The notes beneath the pieces were generated by a model. It made no database searches and was not told the DNA's origin. It was given only the letters and a program-made list of their open reading frames with translations. Below, one piece after another: positions 1-7,669 of a stretch of DNA of 25,480 nt. Position 1 is the first letter of the stretch; each line of letters starts with the position of its first letter. The position numbers were made by a program, and so were the translations under genes. This DNA comes from an uncultured Coriobacteriaceae bacterium (GTDB lineage Bacteria > Actinomycetota > Coriobacteriia > Coriobacteriales > Eggerthellaceae): NCBI GenBank assembly GCA_902767025.1, contig CACXFZ010000226.1, forward strand, positions 1 through 25,480, given 5' to 3'.

Positions 1-179
1 GATGCCGATGGCGATGACTGCGGGGATGCCGTGCTCGCCGCCGCGGGGCTCGACGTGCGCTCGGCCGCATCCTTCTGGCCGTTGAGCGTGCCGAACGCGT
101 ACCCGCCTGCGAACAGCAGCAGGGCGACGACGACGATGGCGATGGCTAAAACATAGGGCTTGTTCTTCTTCGCTTCCAT
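1..179 (-). CDS. membrane-anchored secreted protein, N-terminal fragment (runs off left edge)
   Basis: An open frame starts at the ATG at 179-177 and stays open to the window edge, giving 59 residues and part of the next codon. The product starts MEAKKNKPYVLAIAIVVV: a short Lys-rich cytoplasmic head followed by a hydrophobic segment (about residues 8-30), then a Ser/Ala/Pro/Thr-rich stretch. This is the architecture of a signal-anchor or secreted protein with an exported low-complexity linker. The functional domain lies outside the window, so no function is assigned. No convincing Shine-Dalgarno precedes the start. A -10-like TATACT lies 7 bases upstream, suggesting a leaderless mRNA. It diverges from the ATP-grasp gene. 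Confidence 0.6.
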   Translation of the reverse strand, partial: MEAKKNKPYVLAIAIVVVALLLFAGGYAFGTLNGQKDAAERTSSPAAASTASPQSSPSA

Positions 180-186
180 GCCCTAC

Positions 187-192
187 AGTATA
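187..192 (-). promoter_or_regulatory. -10 element of the left-edge gene, placed for a leaderless transcript
   Basis: On the minus strand TATACT (5 of 6 consensus) is followed by 7 bases and then the ATG at 179. This spacing would put the transcription start on the A of the start codon. A weak -35 candidate (GTGGCC) lies 17 bases further up. The surrounding GTATAC is palindromic, so it could also serve the divergent gene. Confidence 0.4.
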
Positions 193-267
193 CCCGCAGG
201 CAGCGAAGGGCCACGCGAGGAGCACCCCTTCGTCACCCCGCTGTCACCCGCGTGCAAAAGGAGCGCC

Positions 268-1641
268 ATGACGAAGAACGCCGACTACACCCGCGAATAC
301 CTTGCCATCATCGACGAGCTGGACGGCGACATACCCGGGCGTGCTGCCGCCTTCGCCTACATGGAGAATTCCACGGCCCTGGTTCACTACATCCAGGCCG
401 AGTCGTCGTTCGTGCCGCGCCTGTTCGACCAGGAAACCTACGACACGATGAAGCACGTCGCCGAAACGTCGCACCGCATCTGCGAAAAGGTGATGCGCCG
501 CTACCTGGACGACCCGGATTACCGCGAGCTGTTCGACTACGACGAGCGCATCCGCCACCTGGTGCTGATTCCCCAGCGCTACGACGCGCTGCTCCCCTTC
601 GCGCGCTTCGACCTGTTCCTGAACGAAGACGACCTGTCCGGGGGCTTCTGCGAATGGAACGCCGACGGCTCTTCGGGCATGAACGAGGACCGCGAGCTCA
701 ACATCTCGATTGCCCAGTCGCAGACGTGGCGCCGGTTCGCGCAGCGCCACGACCTGAAGACCTCCGACCTGTTCAACCCGTGGGTCGAAGAGTTCGTCCG
801 CATCTACGAGACTTTCGAGAACAAGGTCGACCACCCCACGTTCGCCATCGTCGACTTCATGGAAAACGCCGTCGTCGACGAATTCAGGGTGTACGCGCGC
901 TGCTTCGGCGAGCACGGCTACCCCTGCCTGGTCGTGGACATGCGCGACCTGGTCTACGAGAACGGCGAGCTACGCGATGCGAAGGGCCGCAAGATCGACG
1001 CCATCTGGCGGCGCTGCGTGACCAACGACGTGCTGGACAAGTGGGAGGAAAGCCAGCCCCTGATCGCCGCAGCCCGCGACGGTGCCTGCGCGCTCATCGG
1101 CAGCTTCGCCGGCCACATCGTGCACGACAAGCAGATCTTCGATGCGCTCTTCTGGCCCGAAACCCGAGACATGCTCACCGACGAGGAGAGGGCCTTCGTG
1201 GACGCGCGCATCCCGCGCACGCGCTTTTTGGACGACGCGCACGTCGACCTGGACGAGGTGCGGGCGAACAAGGACGCCTGGATCGTCAAGCCGCCCGACA
1301 AGTACGGCTCGCAAGACGTCTATGCGGGCTGCATGCACACGCAGGAGGATTGGGAAGACATCGTGGCGCGGTTCGCCAACGGCGTTGCCGGCGCCCCGTT
1401 TTTGGTGCAGGAGTACCTGACGCCCTACCGCACCGACCTGCTGCCCATCTGCAACGACCTGCTCGTCGCCGACGCACGCGACATCCCGCGCAAGACCGTC
1501 TCGTACAACAACATGCCCGGCCTGTACACGTTCAACGGCAGGTTCGGGGGCGTGTTCGCGCGTCTGGGGCCCCAACCCATCATCAGCCAGCCGCTGGGGG
1601 ACCTGACCAGTGCGGTGATCTGGGTGGATTGCGAGTTCTAA
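268..1641 (+). CDS. circularly permuted ATP-grasp enzyme, glutathionylspermidine synthase-like
   Basis: A 457-residue cytoplasmic protein that I assign to the circularly permuted ATP-grasp / glutathionylspermidine synthase-like superfamily. Such enzymes use ATP to activate a carboxylate for ligation to an amine; the substrate here cannot be told. Visible signatures are an acidic metal-binding type motif GGFCEWNADGSSG (residues 125-137), IVKPPDKYGSQDVYAG near residues 339-354 (nucleotide-binding Lys and glycine-rich loop) and PFLVQEYL further on. The start at 268 is chosen because AAAAGGAG (256-263) lies 4 bases upstream. An upstream in-frame ATG at 160 would overlap the divergent gene and has no ribosome site. 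It stands alone, divergent from the left-edge gene and convergent with panF, so context gives no partner. Confidence is high for the fold and low for the reaction. Confidence 0.8.
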   Translation: MTKNADYTREYLAIIDELDGDIPGRAAAFAYMENSTALVHYIQAESSFVPRLFDQETYDTMKHVAETSHRICEKVMRRYLDDPDYRELFDYDERIRHLVLIPQRYDALLPFARFDLFLNEDDLSGGFCEWNADGSSGMNEDRELNISIAQSQTWRRFAQRHDLKTSDLFNPWVEEFVRIYETFENKVDHPTFAIVDFMENAVVDEFRVYARCFGEHGYPCLVVDMRDLVYENGELRDAKGRKIDAIWRRCVTNDVLDKWEESQPLIAAARDGACALIGSFAGHIVHDKQIFDALFWPETRDMLTDEERAFVDARIPRTRFLDDAHVDLDEVRANKDAWIVKPPDKYGSQDVYAGCMHTQEDWEDIVARFANGVAGAPFLVQEYLTPYRTDLLPICNDLLVADARDIPRKTVSYNNMPGLYTFNGRFGGVFARLGPQPIISQPLGDLTSAVIWVDCEF

Positions 1642-1645
1642 AGCA

Positions 1646-1662
1646 GGACCCGACAACGGGCC
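1646..1662. terminator. hairpin between convergent genes (possible bidirectional terminator)
   Basis: GGACCCG-ACAA-CGGGCC can form a stem of six pairs with one bulged A. It sits in the 37-base gap between the stop of the ATP-grasp gene and the stop of panF. There is no clear T-run on either side, so termination activity is uncertain. Confidence 0.3.
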
Positions 1663-1678
1663 GCACGCCGCAGCGCAA

Positions 1679-3163
1679 CTAGGCGGACGGGAAGAAGGGC
1701 TCGAGTTTGGCACGCTCGGGCCGCTTGGTGGCCAGCGAGACCACCACCATCAGCAGCAGGGCCACCGTAAGGCCGATCGTGATCTGATGCAGCCCGAAGA
1801 CCTTGAAGCCGGTGGCCATCGCCGTGCAATAGGCCGCCGTGCCACCGATCATGCTCGCAAGCGCACCCGCCTTCGTGGCGCGCTTCCAGAACAGGGCGCC
1901 GAGCAGCACCCAGCAAAACGCCGTTTCCAGGCCGCCGAAGGCGAACATGTTGATGCGCCAGATCACGCTGGGCGGCACCACCGACAGCGCGAAGACGAGC
2001 ACGCCCACCAGCATGGTGACGCCGCGGCTCACCCAGGCAACCGAACGGTCGGAGGCCTGGTTGCCCGCCTGCTCCTTGCCGTGCATCCACATGTCCTTCA
2101 CCAGGGCAGATGCCGATGCGATCAGCAGCGACGACACGGTCGAGATCGACGCGGCGATGGGCCCCACGATGGCGATGCCGGCAAGCCAGGGCGGCAGCGT
2201 GGACACGATGGTCTGCGGGATGATGTTGTCGACGCTGTCGCCGTACGCTGCCAGGTCGCCGGTGAGCACGCCGGCCGACAGCACGCCCAGGCTGGTGACG
2301 CCGATCATCATGGCACCCATGATCACCGTGCCCCAGACCATCGCGCGGTGCAGCGACTTCGTGTCCTTGAACCCCAGCGTGCGCACCACCGACTGCGGCA
2401 GGGCGAACGTGAAGATGCCCACGAGCAGCCACTGCGTGAAGTACAGCCCGTAGGGCATGTTGCCGCCCGAGAGCGGCTCCATCATCTCGGGATGGTTCTC
2501 CCAGATGGTGTCCATCACGCCCGACCAGCCGCCACCGGCCGACAGGATGCCGCCCGCCAGCACCGCGATTCCCACGAGCATCGCGATGCCGCACAGCGCA
2601 TCGGTGATGGCCACGCCGCGGAACCCCCCGATGGACGTGAACAGGATGGCCACGCCGCCGAACAGGCACAGGCCCAGCACGTAGGAATAGCCCGTCACGT
2701 ACTCGAACAGCTTGGCCCCGCCCACGAACTGGGCGACCATCGTGGCGATGAAGAAGACCACGATCACGATTGCACTCAGGGCCGCGAGCGCGTTGCTTTC
2801 GTAGCGCGCGCGGATGACGTCTACGACGGTGACCGAGCCCAGCTTGCGCGATATCAGGGCCATCTTCTTGCCCATGATGCCGTAGAGCAGAAACAGCGTG
2901 GTCACCTGGACGGCGGCCATGTAGACCCAGCCCCAGCCGATGCTCCACGCCTGGCCCGGACCGCCCACGAACGAGCTCACCGAGCCGTAGGTGGCGATGG
3001 TCGTCATCGCCAGCACGAACGCGCCCAGGCTCCTGCTTCCGATGAAGTACTCGCGCGCGAACCCGTCGGCTGACTTCTTCGCACGGTAGCGCGACACCCC
3101 TGCCGCGCACAGCGCGAACAACAGGAACACCAGGGTGGGTATCAAGGCCGCTGCATTACCCAT
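1679..3163 (-). CDS. panF: sodium:solute symporter, sodium/pantothenate type
   Basis: A 494-residue integral membrane protein of the sodium:solute symporter family, with about a dozen hydrophobic segments and a length normal for the family. Segments such as GAFVLAMTTIATYGSVSSFV and GPIAASISTVSSLLIASASA match the conserved SSS core helices that line the sodium site. The pantothenate assignment rests on overall resemblance to PanF and on the preceding DUF997/YhdT-like gene, a pairing known from Escherichia coli yhdT-panF. Pantothenate is the precursor of CoA, whose later step is encoded by coaD in this window. The ATG at 3163 is chosen over upstream in-frame starts because it overlaps the preceding stop by 8 bases (ATGGGTAA), indicating translational coupling. 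Other SSS substrates cannot be excluded. Confidence 0.8.
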   Translation of the reverse strand: MGNAAALIPTLVFLLFALCAAGVSRYRAKKSADGFAREYFIGSRSLGAFVLAMTTIATYGSVSSFVGGPGQAWSIGWGWVYMAAVQVTTLFLLYGIMGKKMALISRKLGSVTVVDVIRARYESNALAALSAIVIVVFFIATMVAQFVGGAKLFEYVTGYSYVLGLCLFGGVAILFTSIGGFRGVAITDALCGIAMLVGIAVLAGGILSAGGGWSGVMDTIWENHPEMMEPLSGGNMPYGLYFTQWLLVGIFTFALPQSVVRTLGFKDTKSLHRAMVWGTVIMGAMMIGVTSLGVLSAGVLTGDLAAYGDSVDNIIPQTIVSTLPPWLAGIAIVGPIAASISTVSSLLIASASALVKDMWMHGKEQAGNQASDRSVAWVSRGVTMLVGVLVFALSVVPPSVIWRINMFAFGGLETAFCWVLLGALFWKRATKAGALASMIGGTAAYCTAMATGFKVFGLHQITIGLTVALLLMVVVSLATKRPERAKLEPFFPSA

Positions 3164-3428
3164 CGGCTTCGTCTTCCAGGTCGAAGTCCACGAAGAAGAA
3201 GCGGCGCAGCACGACCACGACGACGATGGAAACCGCATACACCCCCACCGTCGCGCCGATCACCCACAGGGGTAGGCCGGCGATGCGCACGTCGACCGAT
3301 GCCAGTCCGAACCCCAGCGCGACCCAGCACGCGATGGTGACGGCCAGGGCCACCACGGTCGCAACGGCCTCCCTGTTGGCCTGCGCGTGCTTTTCGGCGT
3401 AGGTGCGCGGAGAAACTTTCGTGCTCAC
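3156..3428 (-). CDS. DUF997/YhdT-like small membrane protein
   Basis: A 90-residue protein with a charged N-terminal head (MSTKVSPRTYAEKHAQANRE), two hydrophobic segments (about residues 22-45 and 52-75) and an acidic C-terminus DFDLEDEADG. Size, topology and position immediately before a panF-like symporter match the DUF997 (YhdT) family, which may assist or regulate the transporter; its role is not established. The GTG start at 3428 has AGGA five bases upstream, lying within the stop of the preceding lysozyme gene (7-base gap). Its own stop overlaps the panF start by 8 bases, so the three genes are probably co-transcribed. Confidence 0.72.
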   Translation of the reverse strand: MSTKVSPRTYAEKHAQANREAVATVVALAVTIACWVALGFGLASVDVRIAGLPLWVIGATVGVYAVSIVVVVVLRRFFFVDFDLEDEADG

Positions 3429-3435
3429 GGCAATC

Positions 3436-5553
3436 CTATCCGTACCACAGGTTCATGTCGACGTCGCCCGAGATGCCGGGAACCTTGCCCGTCGACGAGC
3501 ACTGCCACATGATGAAGTTGCCGGCATAGGCGCAGCGCGACACCCGCCATTGGGCCACCCAGCGGCGCCATTTGTCGAACACGGGCGAGGTCAGGTAGTT
3601 GTCCCACCAGCTCAGGCTGGAATACACACCGGGGATGTAGCCCGCGTTCTCGATCTTGGTGCAGAACGTGGTCGCCATCTGCTCGAACAGCGTGCGGTTC
3701 GACACGCTCGCCAGATGAGGCTCTTCCAGGTCGTAGTAGACGCCGAAGGGAACATCCGCTGCCGTGAGACCTGCCTGTTTGAGCAGACGCAGCACGTGGT
3801 CGGCCTCGCTCGACGCTTCCGTGGAGCTTTCGGCGTACGAGTACAGGTACACGCCCAGCGGCATGCCCGCCGCACGCGCGCCCCGCACGTATTCCAGGAA
3901 GCGCGTGTCGTCCTGGCTGGTGATGTTGCTGCCGTAGCCCACGCGCAGGATCGCGTAGCCCACGCCCGACGCCTTCACCTTGGCCCAGTCGATGGCGCCG
4001 TTCCACACCGACACGTCGATGCCCACCAGGCTGTGACCCTGCAGGTCGATGCCCGACAGCGTCTCGTAGATCTGCCTGGTCGAGGGGATCTCGCCGGTGA
4101 CGACGATTTCCATCACGCTGCCCGACACGGCTGCCGTGCCGCCGAAGATGTAGCCCTTGGCGATGCTCTTGCGGTTGTTGTTCACGAACGAGATCACGGA
4201 GCTGAAATTGGAGTCGTCTGCCAGCACGAGCACCGACTTGTTCTTGCCCAGAAGCGCCGAACCCGTCAGCGCGTCCCAGTAGCCCTGGCCGGTGGCCACG
4301 CCCATGCGGTTGGCCTTCATACCGTTGTCCAGGCCCCATTTCGCGATCTCGACCGAGGTCTCGTAGGCGTTCAGGCCGCCCAGGCGGACGAGGGAGTTGA
4401 CGCCCGCGCCAAACGACTGGTCCTCCACGTAGGGGGCCACCGCCGCCGTGCCGCCGACGATGACGGTGCGGGCGTAGCCGCCCGACTTCAACTCGGCGAC
4501 AACGTTGGCGCCTATGCTCTTGCCGCCCGACAGCGTCAGGAACACCGGTGCGCGGTTGGCGTAGGCGTACGACGCGATCGACAGGGCGTCGTGGTACGAG
4601 TCCATCGTCGCGATGATGGCCGTCTTGCCCTTGTTGGGAATCGCCTGCGCGATGGCCACTGCCGTGTCGGGTGCGGTGGCGCCGCTCAGGCGCTCGACTT
4701 CCAGACCCAGCTGCTGCAGCTGCTGGGCCACCCGCTTGGTCACGGCCTTCTCGCCCCCGACGATGAACACCTTCTTCGTCTTCAGGCGGGCAAGCTCGTC
4801 AGCGGCCGCCTGCGAGAGCGCCGCGGGATTCGTCAACAGGATGGGGGCCTTGTAGGAGCCGGCAAGCGCGCTGGCCGACAGGGCATCCCAGAAGCCGTCG
4901 CACGTGGCGACGACGGCGGTGTTCGCCGAGCCGAACGCCACGCTCACCACTTCCTGCATCGTGCCCAGGGCATCCTGGCCCCACAGGCGCGTCCAGCTCC
5001 CCTGGGTCGTCTTCTCTTCCTGGGTGTCCTTGTCGCTTTGCGCAGCGGCCTTGCTCGATTCGCTGGCGGCTTCGCTGCTGGCCGCAGCGGCCTTCTCCGT
5101 CTTGGTTGCCGTGGTGTTCACGTCGGATGCCGCCGCGGGTGCCACCTGGTCTTCTGCGGTGGCAGCGTCCTTGTCGGACTGCTCTTCGGCAGGTTCGTCT
5201 ATGGCTTTGTCTTCCCGAGCAGGCGTTTCCTGCGCAGGGGATTCGTCGTCACCTGCAGACTCGTCTTCGACCGATGCTGTATCGCCGGTAGCGGTTTCCC
5301 GTTCGGGCACGGCTTGCTCCGCCGTCCCTTCGGCAGGTGCTTGGTTGTCATCCGAGGCAGCCACCGCATCCCCGGGGCTTGCATCCACCGCCGCTTCATC
5401 GGCCTGCGCTGCAGCCTGGACCACCTCGCTTGCCAGGGAAGCTTGGCTCCCGTCCTGCTCGGCGGCGAACGCCACCTGAGGCAGCGCGCACGCCGCAATG
5501 CAGGCGAGTGCGCATACCAATACCATCAAAAGACGCTGGGCACGTACCGACAT
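3436..5553 (-). CDS. secreted cell-wall-binding (CWB2 x3) protein with GH25 lysozyme domain
   Basis: A 705-residue secreted protein. Residues 1-31 form a signal peptide with a hydrophobic core and the likely cleavage site VAFA-AEQ. Residues 32-185 are a disordered Ala/Glu/Asp/Ser/Thr-rich linker. Residues about 188-490 contain three repeats of the cell-wall-binding-2 type (PF04122), recognisable from FIVGG, VIVGG and YIFGG strands and DGFWDALSASALAG, DSYHDALSIASYAY and QGYWDALTGSALLG helices. Residues 510-705 are a GH25 muramidase with GIDVSVWNG (Asp513), YYDLEE (Asp608, Glu610) and the closing WQCSSTGKVPGISGDVD. It should bind and hydrolyse peptidoglycan outside the cell. The ATG at 5553 is preferred over a GTG at 5577 because GGGAG lies 7 bases before it. 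It heads a likely operon with the YhdT-like gene and panF. Confidence 0.88.
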   Translation of the reverse strand: MSVRAQRLLMVLVCALACIAACALPQVAFAAEQDGSQASLASEVVQAAAQADEAAVDASPGDAVAASDDNQAPAEGTAEQAVPERETATGDTASVEDESAGDDESPAQETPAREDKAIDEPAEEQSDKDAATAEDQVAPAAASDVNTTATKTEKAAAASSEAASESSKAAAQSDKDTQEEKTTQGSWTRLWGQDALGTMQEVVSVAFGSANTAVVATCDGFWDALSASALAGSYKAPILLTNPAALSQAAADELARLKTKKVFIVGGEKAVTKRVAQQLQQLGLEVERLSGATAPDTAVAIAQAIPNKGKTAIIATMDSYHDALSIASYAYANRAPVFLTLSGGKSIGANVVAELKSGGYARTVIVGGTAAVAPYVEDQSFGAGVNSLVRLGGLNAYETSVEIAKWGLDNGMKANRMGVATGQGYWDALTGSALLGKNKSVLVLADDSNFSSVISFVNNNRKSIAKGYIFGGTAAVSGSVMEIVVTGEIPSTRQIYETLSGIDLQGHSLVGIDVSVWNGAIDWAKVKASGVGYAILRVGYGSNITSQDDTRFLEYVRGARAAGMPLGVYLYSYAESSTEASSEADHVLRLLKQAGLTAADVPFGVYYDLEEPHLASVSNRTLFEQMATTFCTKIENAGYIPGVYSSLSWWDNYLTSPVFDKWRRWVAQWRVSRCAYAGNFIMWQCSSTGKVPGISGDVDMNLWYG

Positions 5554-5586
5554 GAACGCTCTCCCTTCGTTTGACACGCAAATATT

Positions 5587-5601
5587 CGCTGCTGTGCAGC
5601 G
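5587..5601 (-). promoter_or_regulatory. hairpin in the leader of the CWB2-lysozyme gene
   Basis: CGCTGC-TGT-GCAGCG is a perfect 6-bp stem with a three-base loop, 34 bases before the ATG at 5553. A second small palindrome, GTTTC-CTT-GAAAC (5625-5637), lies further up, and a -10-like CATAAT (minus strand) occurs near 5670. Function is unknown; it could affect mRNA stability or translation. Confidence 0.3.
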
Positions 5602-5682
5602 GAAACGTCCCTATCCACCTGTAAGTTTCCTTGAAACCAGGCGGCAGCGTCAAGCAAGCGTGACGGTATTATGAAGCTGAGG

Positions 5683-6564
5683 CTAGCGCGAACCTGCCCG
5701 CAGGCCGATTCCCACGTCGGAGACCACTAGGTACGCGTCGGCCACGATCTGCGCATGGTCGAATGCGAATCCCTCGCACGAATGCAGTTCCGCACGGCGC
5801 CTTCCCGACACCTTCTGCGACTTCGCGGCGAAGCTGCAGATGGGGATGTTCTCGTCGCCTTGCAAATCGCCGCCCTCGGGCACCAGCTCCAGGGTGATCA
5901 GGCCGAAGGATTCCTCCATCTCGACGTCGAACCACCGGGCATCCGAGGCGTCGTCGCCCGCTTCGACGACAACATCCTCGTCGGCGACGCAGATATATGC
6001 CTCCGACATCACCCAGCCGCGCGGGTCGCGCCCGGGGGTGCTGTAAAAGCCCATCTGCTCGAGCAGGGGCGCCTGCACTCCCGTTTCCTCGGCGAGCTCG
6101 CGCACAGCCGTGTCGTCCACCGTCTCGCCCGGCTCGCTAAAGCCGCCCGGCAGCGCCCAGCAGCCCATGAACGGGTGGCCGGCGCGCCTGATCAGCAGCA
6201 GCTGCAGATGGCCTTCGCGGCGGCGGAACACGCAGATGTCAGCCGTGACCGATGGCTTCGGATACTCCTGCTTGGCGTATTCTTCCAGGAACAGCGCTGC
6301 GGTTTCCTGGTCGGCGAACGCCTGGGGATTGCACGTCGGCTGACCGTCTTCCAGGGGGATCTCCTCGGTCGCACCCTCGTCGGGCAGCGGGCCTTGCGTA
6401 TCCGCAACGATGACGTCGAGGCCCGACATCTCGGGCTCGTCCGCGGGCAGGGCTTCCTGCTCGTCTTCCAGGATGGAACCTACTTCCCCGGCAAGCACCT
6501 GCAGCTTGTCCGCCGCATCGCGCTTGCGCTTCTTGAACCGTCCGCCCAGGGCATGTTGAGCCAT
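5683..6564 (-). CDS. NUDIX hydrolase
   Basis: A 293-residue cytoplasmic protein. The Nudix box occupies residues 141-163 in the expected pattern G-x5-E-x7-REL-x-EE-x-GV (GFSEPGE then RELAEETGV), so it should bind divalent metal and hydrolyse a nucleoside diphosphate linked to another moiety. The preceding segment CVFRRREG and LLLIRRAGHPFMGCWALPGG resembles ADP-ribose pyrophosphatase-like members, but the substrate is not determined. Residues 1-90 are a basic then acidic, probably disordered, extension absent from minimal Nudix proteins. Residues 220-293 form a C-terminal region I do not recognise. The ATG at 6564 is chosen because AAGGAGG precedes it at good spacing; the frame stays open upstream but has no such site. 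It stands between the EamA gene and the CWB2-lysozyme gene. Confidence 0.85.
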   Translation of the reverse strand: MAQHALGGRFKKRKRDAADKLQVLAGEVGSILEDEQEALPADEPEMSGLDVIVADTQGPLPDEGATEEIPLEDGQPTCNPQAFADQETAALFLEEYAKQEYPKPSVTADICVFRRREGHLQLLLIRRAGHPFMGCWALPGGFSEPGETVDDTAVRELAEETGVQAPLLEQMGFYSTPGRDPRGWVMSEAYICVADEDVVVEAGDDASDARWFDVEMEESFGLITLELVPEGGDLQGDENIPICSFAAKSQKVSGRRRAELHSCEGFAFDHAQIVADAYLVVSDVGIGLRAGSR

Positions 6565-6677
6565 CGTTGCCTCCTTGCAAGCAAATGATGTGCAACATAC
6601 AGGGTACACCAGCAGCCGCCGTTTTCCTACCCTCGCACCCGAATCGACGAATGTCGTACGGCATCCCTCCCCCTTTC

Positions 6678-6728
6678 GAACAGGGTCAAGCACCTGTTCA
6701 ACTTTCGAACGGAGGCCCGACCCTGTTC
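6678..6728. repeat. 10-bp inverted repeat with nested palindrome downstream of the EamA gene
   Basis: GAACAGGGTC (6678-6687) and GACCCTGTTC (6719-6728) are perfect inverted repeats around a 31-base loop. The loop holds a further GTTC-N7-GAAC (6696-6710). The structure begins 5 bases after the EamA stop and lies in the 169-base gap before the NUDIX gene. It lacks a T-run on the minus strand, so it is not a standard intrinsic terminator. It shares a core with the sequence after the DUF177 gene. Confidence 0.45.
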
Positions 6729-6733
6729 AAGAA

Positions 6734-7669
6734 TCAGTCTTTGCGGGGACGCAGCGACACGATGGCGATGGTCACGACCATCAGCACCAGGCCGATCCAG
6801 TCGGCAGGCAGGAACGCCGTGGACAGCCACAGGGCCGAAAACAGCGTGGCGCTCACGGGCTCGATGGCGCCGAGCAGCCCGCCGGCCACGCCGCCGACGA
6901 TCGACACGCCATGCAGGTAGAGCCCGAAGGCGCAAAACGTCCCCACGAACACGAACAATGCGAGCACGAGCACGCCGGTGGCGTCAAGCGCGGGCACGGT
7001 GACCACTGCGGCCACCTCGGGGCCGGCCATGGGGGCGATCAGCGAGCCGAGCACCCACAGGCAAAGCGCGCAGCACCCGCCCATCAGCATGCCGATGCCC
7101 GTTACCGCGAAACTGCCCCATTTCTCGAACAGGCCGTGAGGGTACATGATGTAGAACGCGGTGGCCAGTGCATTCGCAATGCCCCACACCAGACCGGCCA
7201 GCGGAAGGTTGAGCACGCCCAGATCGCCCTTCGTGGCTATCAGCAGCGTTGCCACGAACGCGCATGCGAACGCGACGATTTCCGAGATGCGCGGCGCCTG
7301 GCGAAGCATCACGCAAGTGGCCGCCATCACGAAGACGATGCTCAGGCATTGCAGCACCGTGGCCGTTCCCGCATTGGTGTAGGACACGGCAATCACGTAG
7401 GTTACCTGGCTGCCGAACAGGCCGCACGACCCGAAGACGGCCAGGCGGCGCAGCGACCGCCCGTCGGCGGCGATCTTGCGCAGCGTGTCGCGCTGGCGGA
7501 TGGCCAGCACGGCCAGGAACAGCGCCCCGGCGCAGAGCATGCGCACGACGGTCACGAACAACGGCGAGATCTCGTAATGGGAGAACAGGTACTGGACACA
7601 GGCGCCGGAAAAGCCCCAGAGGGCGGCGCCCAGCAGGGCGCTCAGCACGCCTTGTGCGAACCGGCTCAC
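6734..7669 (-). CDS. EamA/DMT-superfamily transporter
   Basis: A 311-residue polytopic membrane protein with about ten hydrophobic segments arranged as two EamA-like halves. The first half starts ALLGAALWGFSGACVQYLF and carries the typical SYTNAGTATVLQCLSIVFV helix. The second half has GLVWGIANALATAFYIMYP and ends GAIEPVSATLFSALWL. This is the drug/metabolite exporter architecture; substrates range from amino acids to metabolites and cannot be inferred. The GTG start (7669-7667) directly abuts the TAA of the upstream secreted coiled-coil gene with no intervening base, indicating translational coupling. An inverted repeat follows its stop. An unrelated function is unlikely, but the cargo is unknown. 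Confidence 0.85.
   Translation of the reverse strand: MSRFAQGVLSALLGAALWGFSGACVQYLFSHYEISPLFVTVVRMLCAGALFLAVLAIRQRDTLRKIAADGRSLRRLAVFGSCGLFGSQVTYVIAVSYTNAGTATVLQCLSIVFVMAATCVMLRQAPRISEIVAFACAFVATLLIATKGDLGVLNLPLAGLVWGIANALATAFYIMYPHGLFEKWGSFAVTGIGMLMGGCCALCLWVLGSLIAPMAGPEVAAVVTVPALDATGVLVLALFVFVGTFCAFGLYLHGVSIVGGVAGGLLGAIEPVSATLFSALWLSTAFLPADWIGLVLMVVTIAIVSLRPRKD

Noticed and set aside
1638..3110. A second minus-strand frame of 490 codons within panF
   Set aside because: Out-of-frame reading of the same strand as the symporter, Arg/His/Gly-rich, with no hydrophobic segments.
3403..5574. A plus-strand open frame of 723 codons opposite the CWB2-lysozyme gene
   Set aside because: It is a shadow of a gene with clear signal peptide, repeats and GH25 motifs; composition is Arg/His/Val-rich and no family is recognisable.
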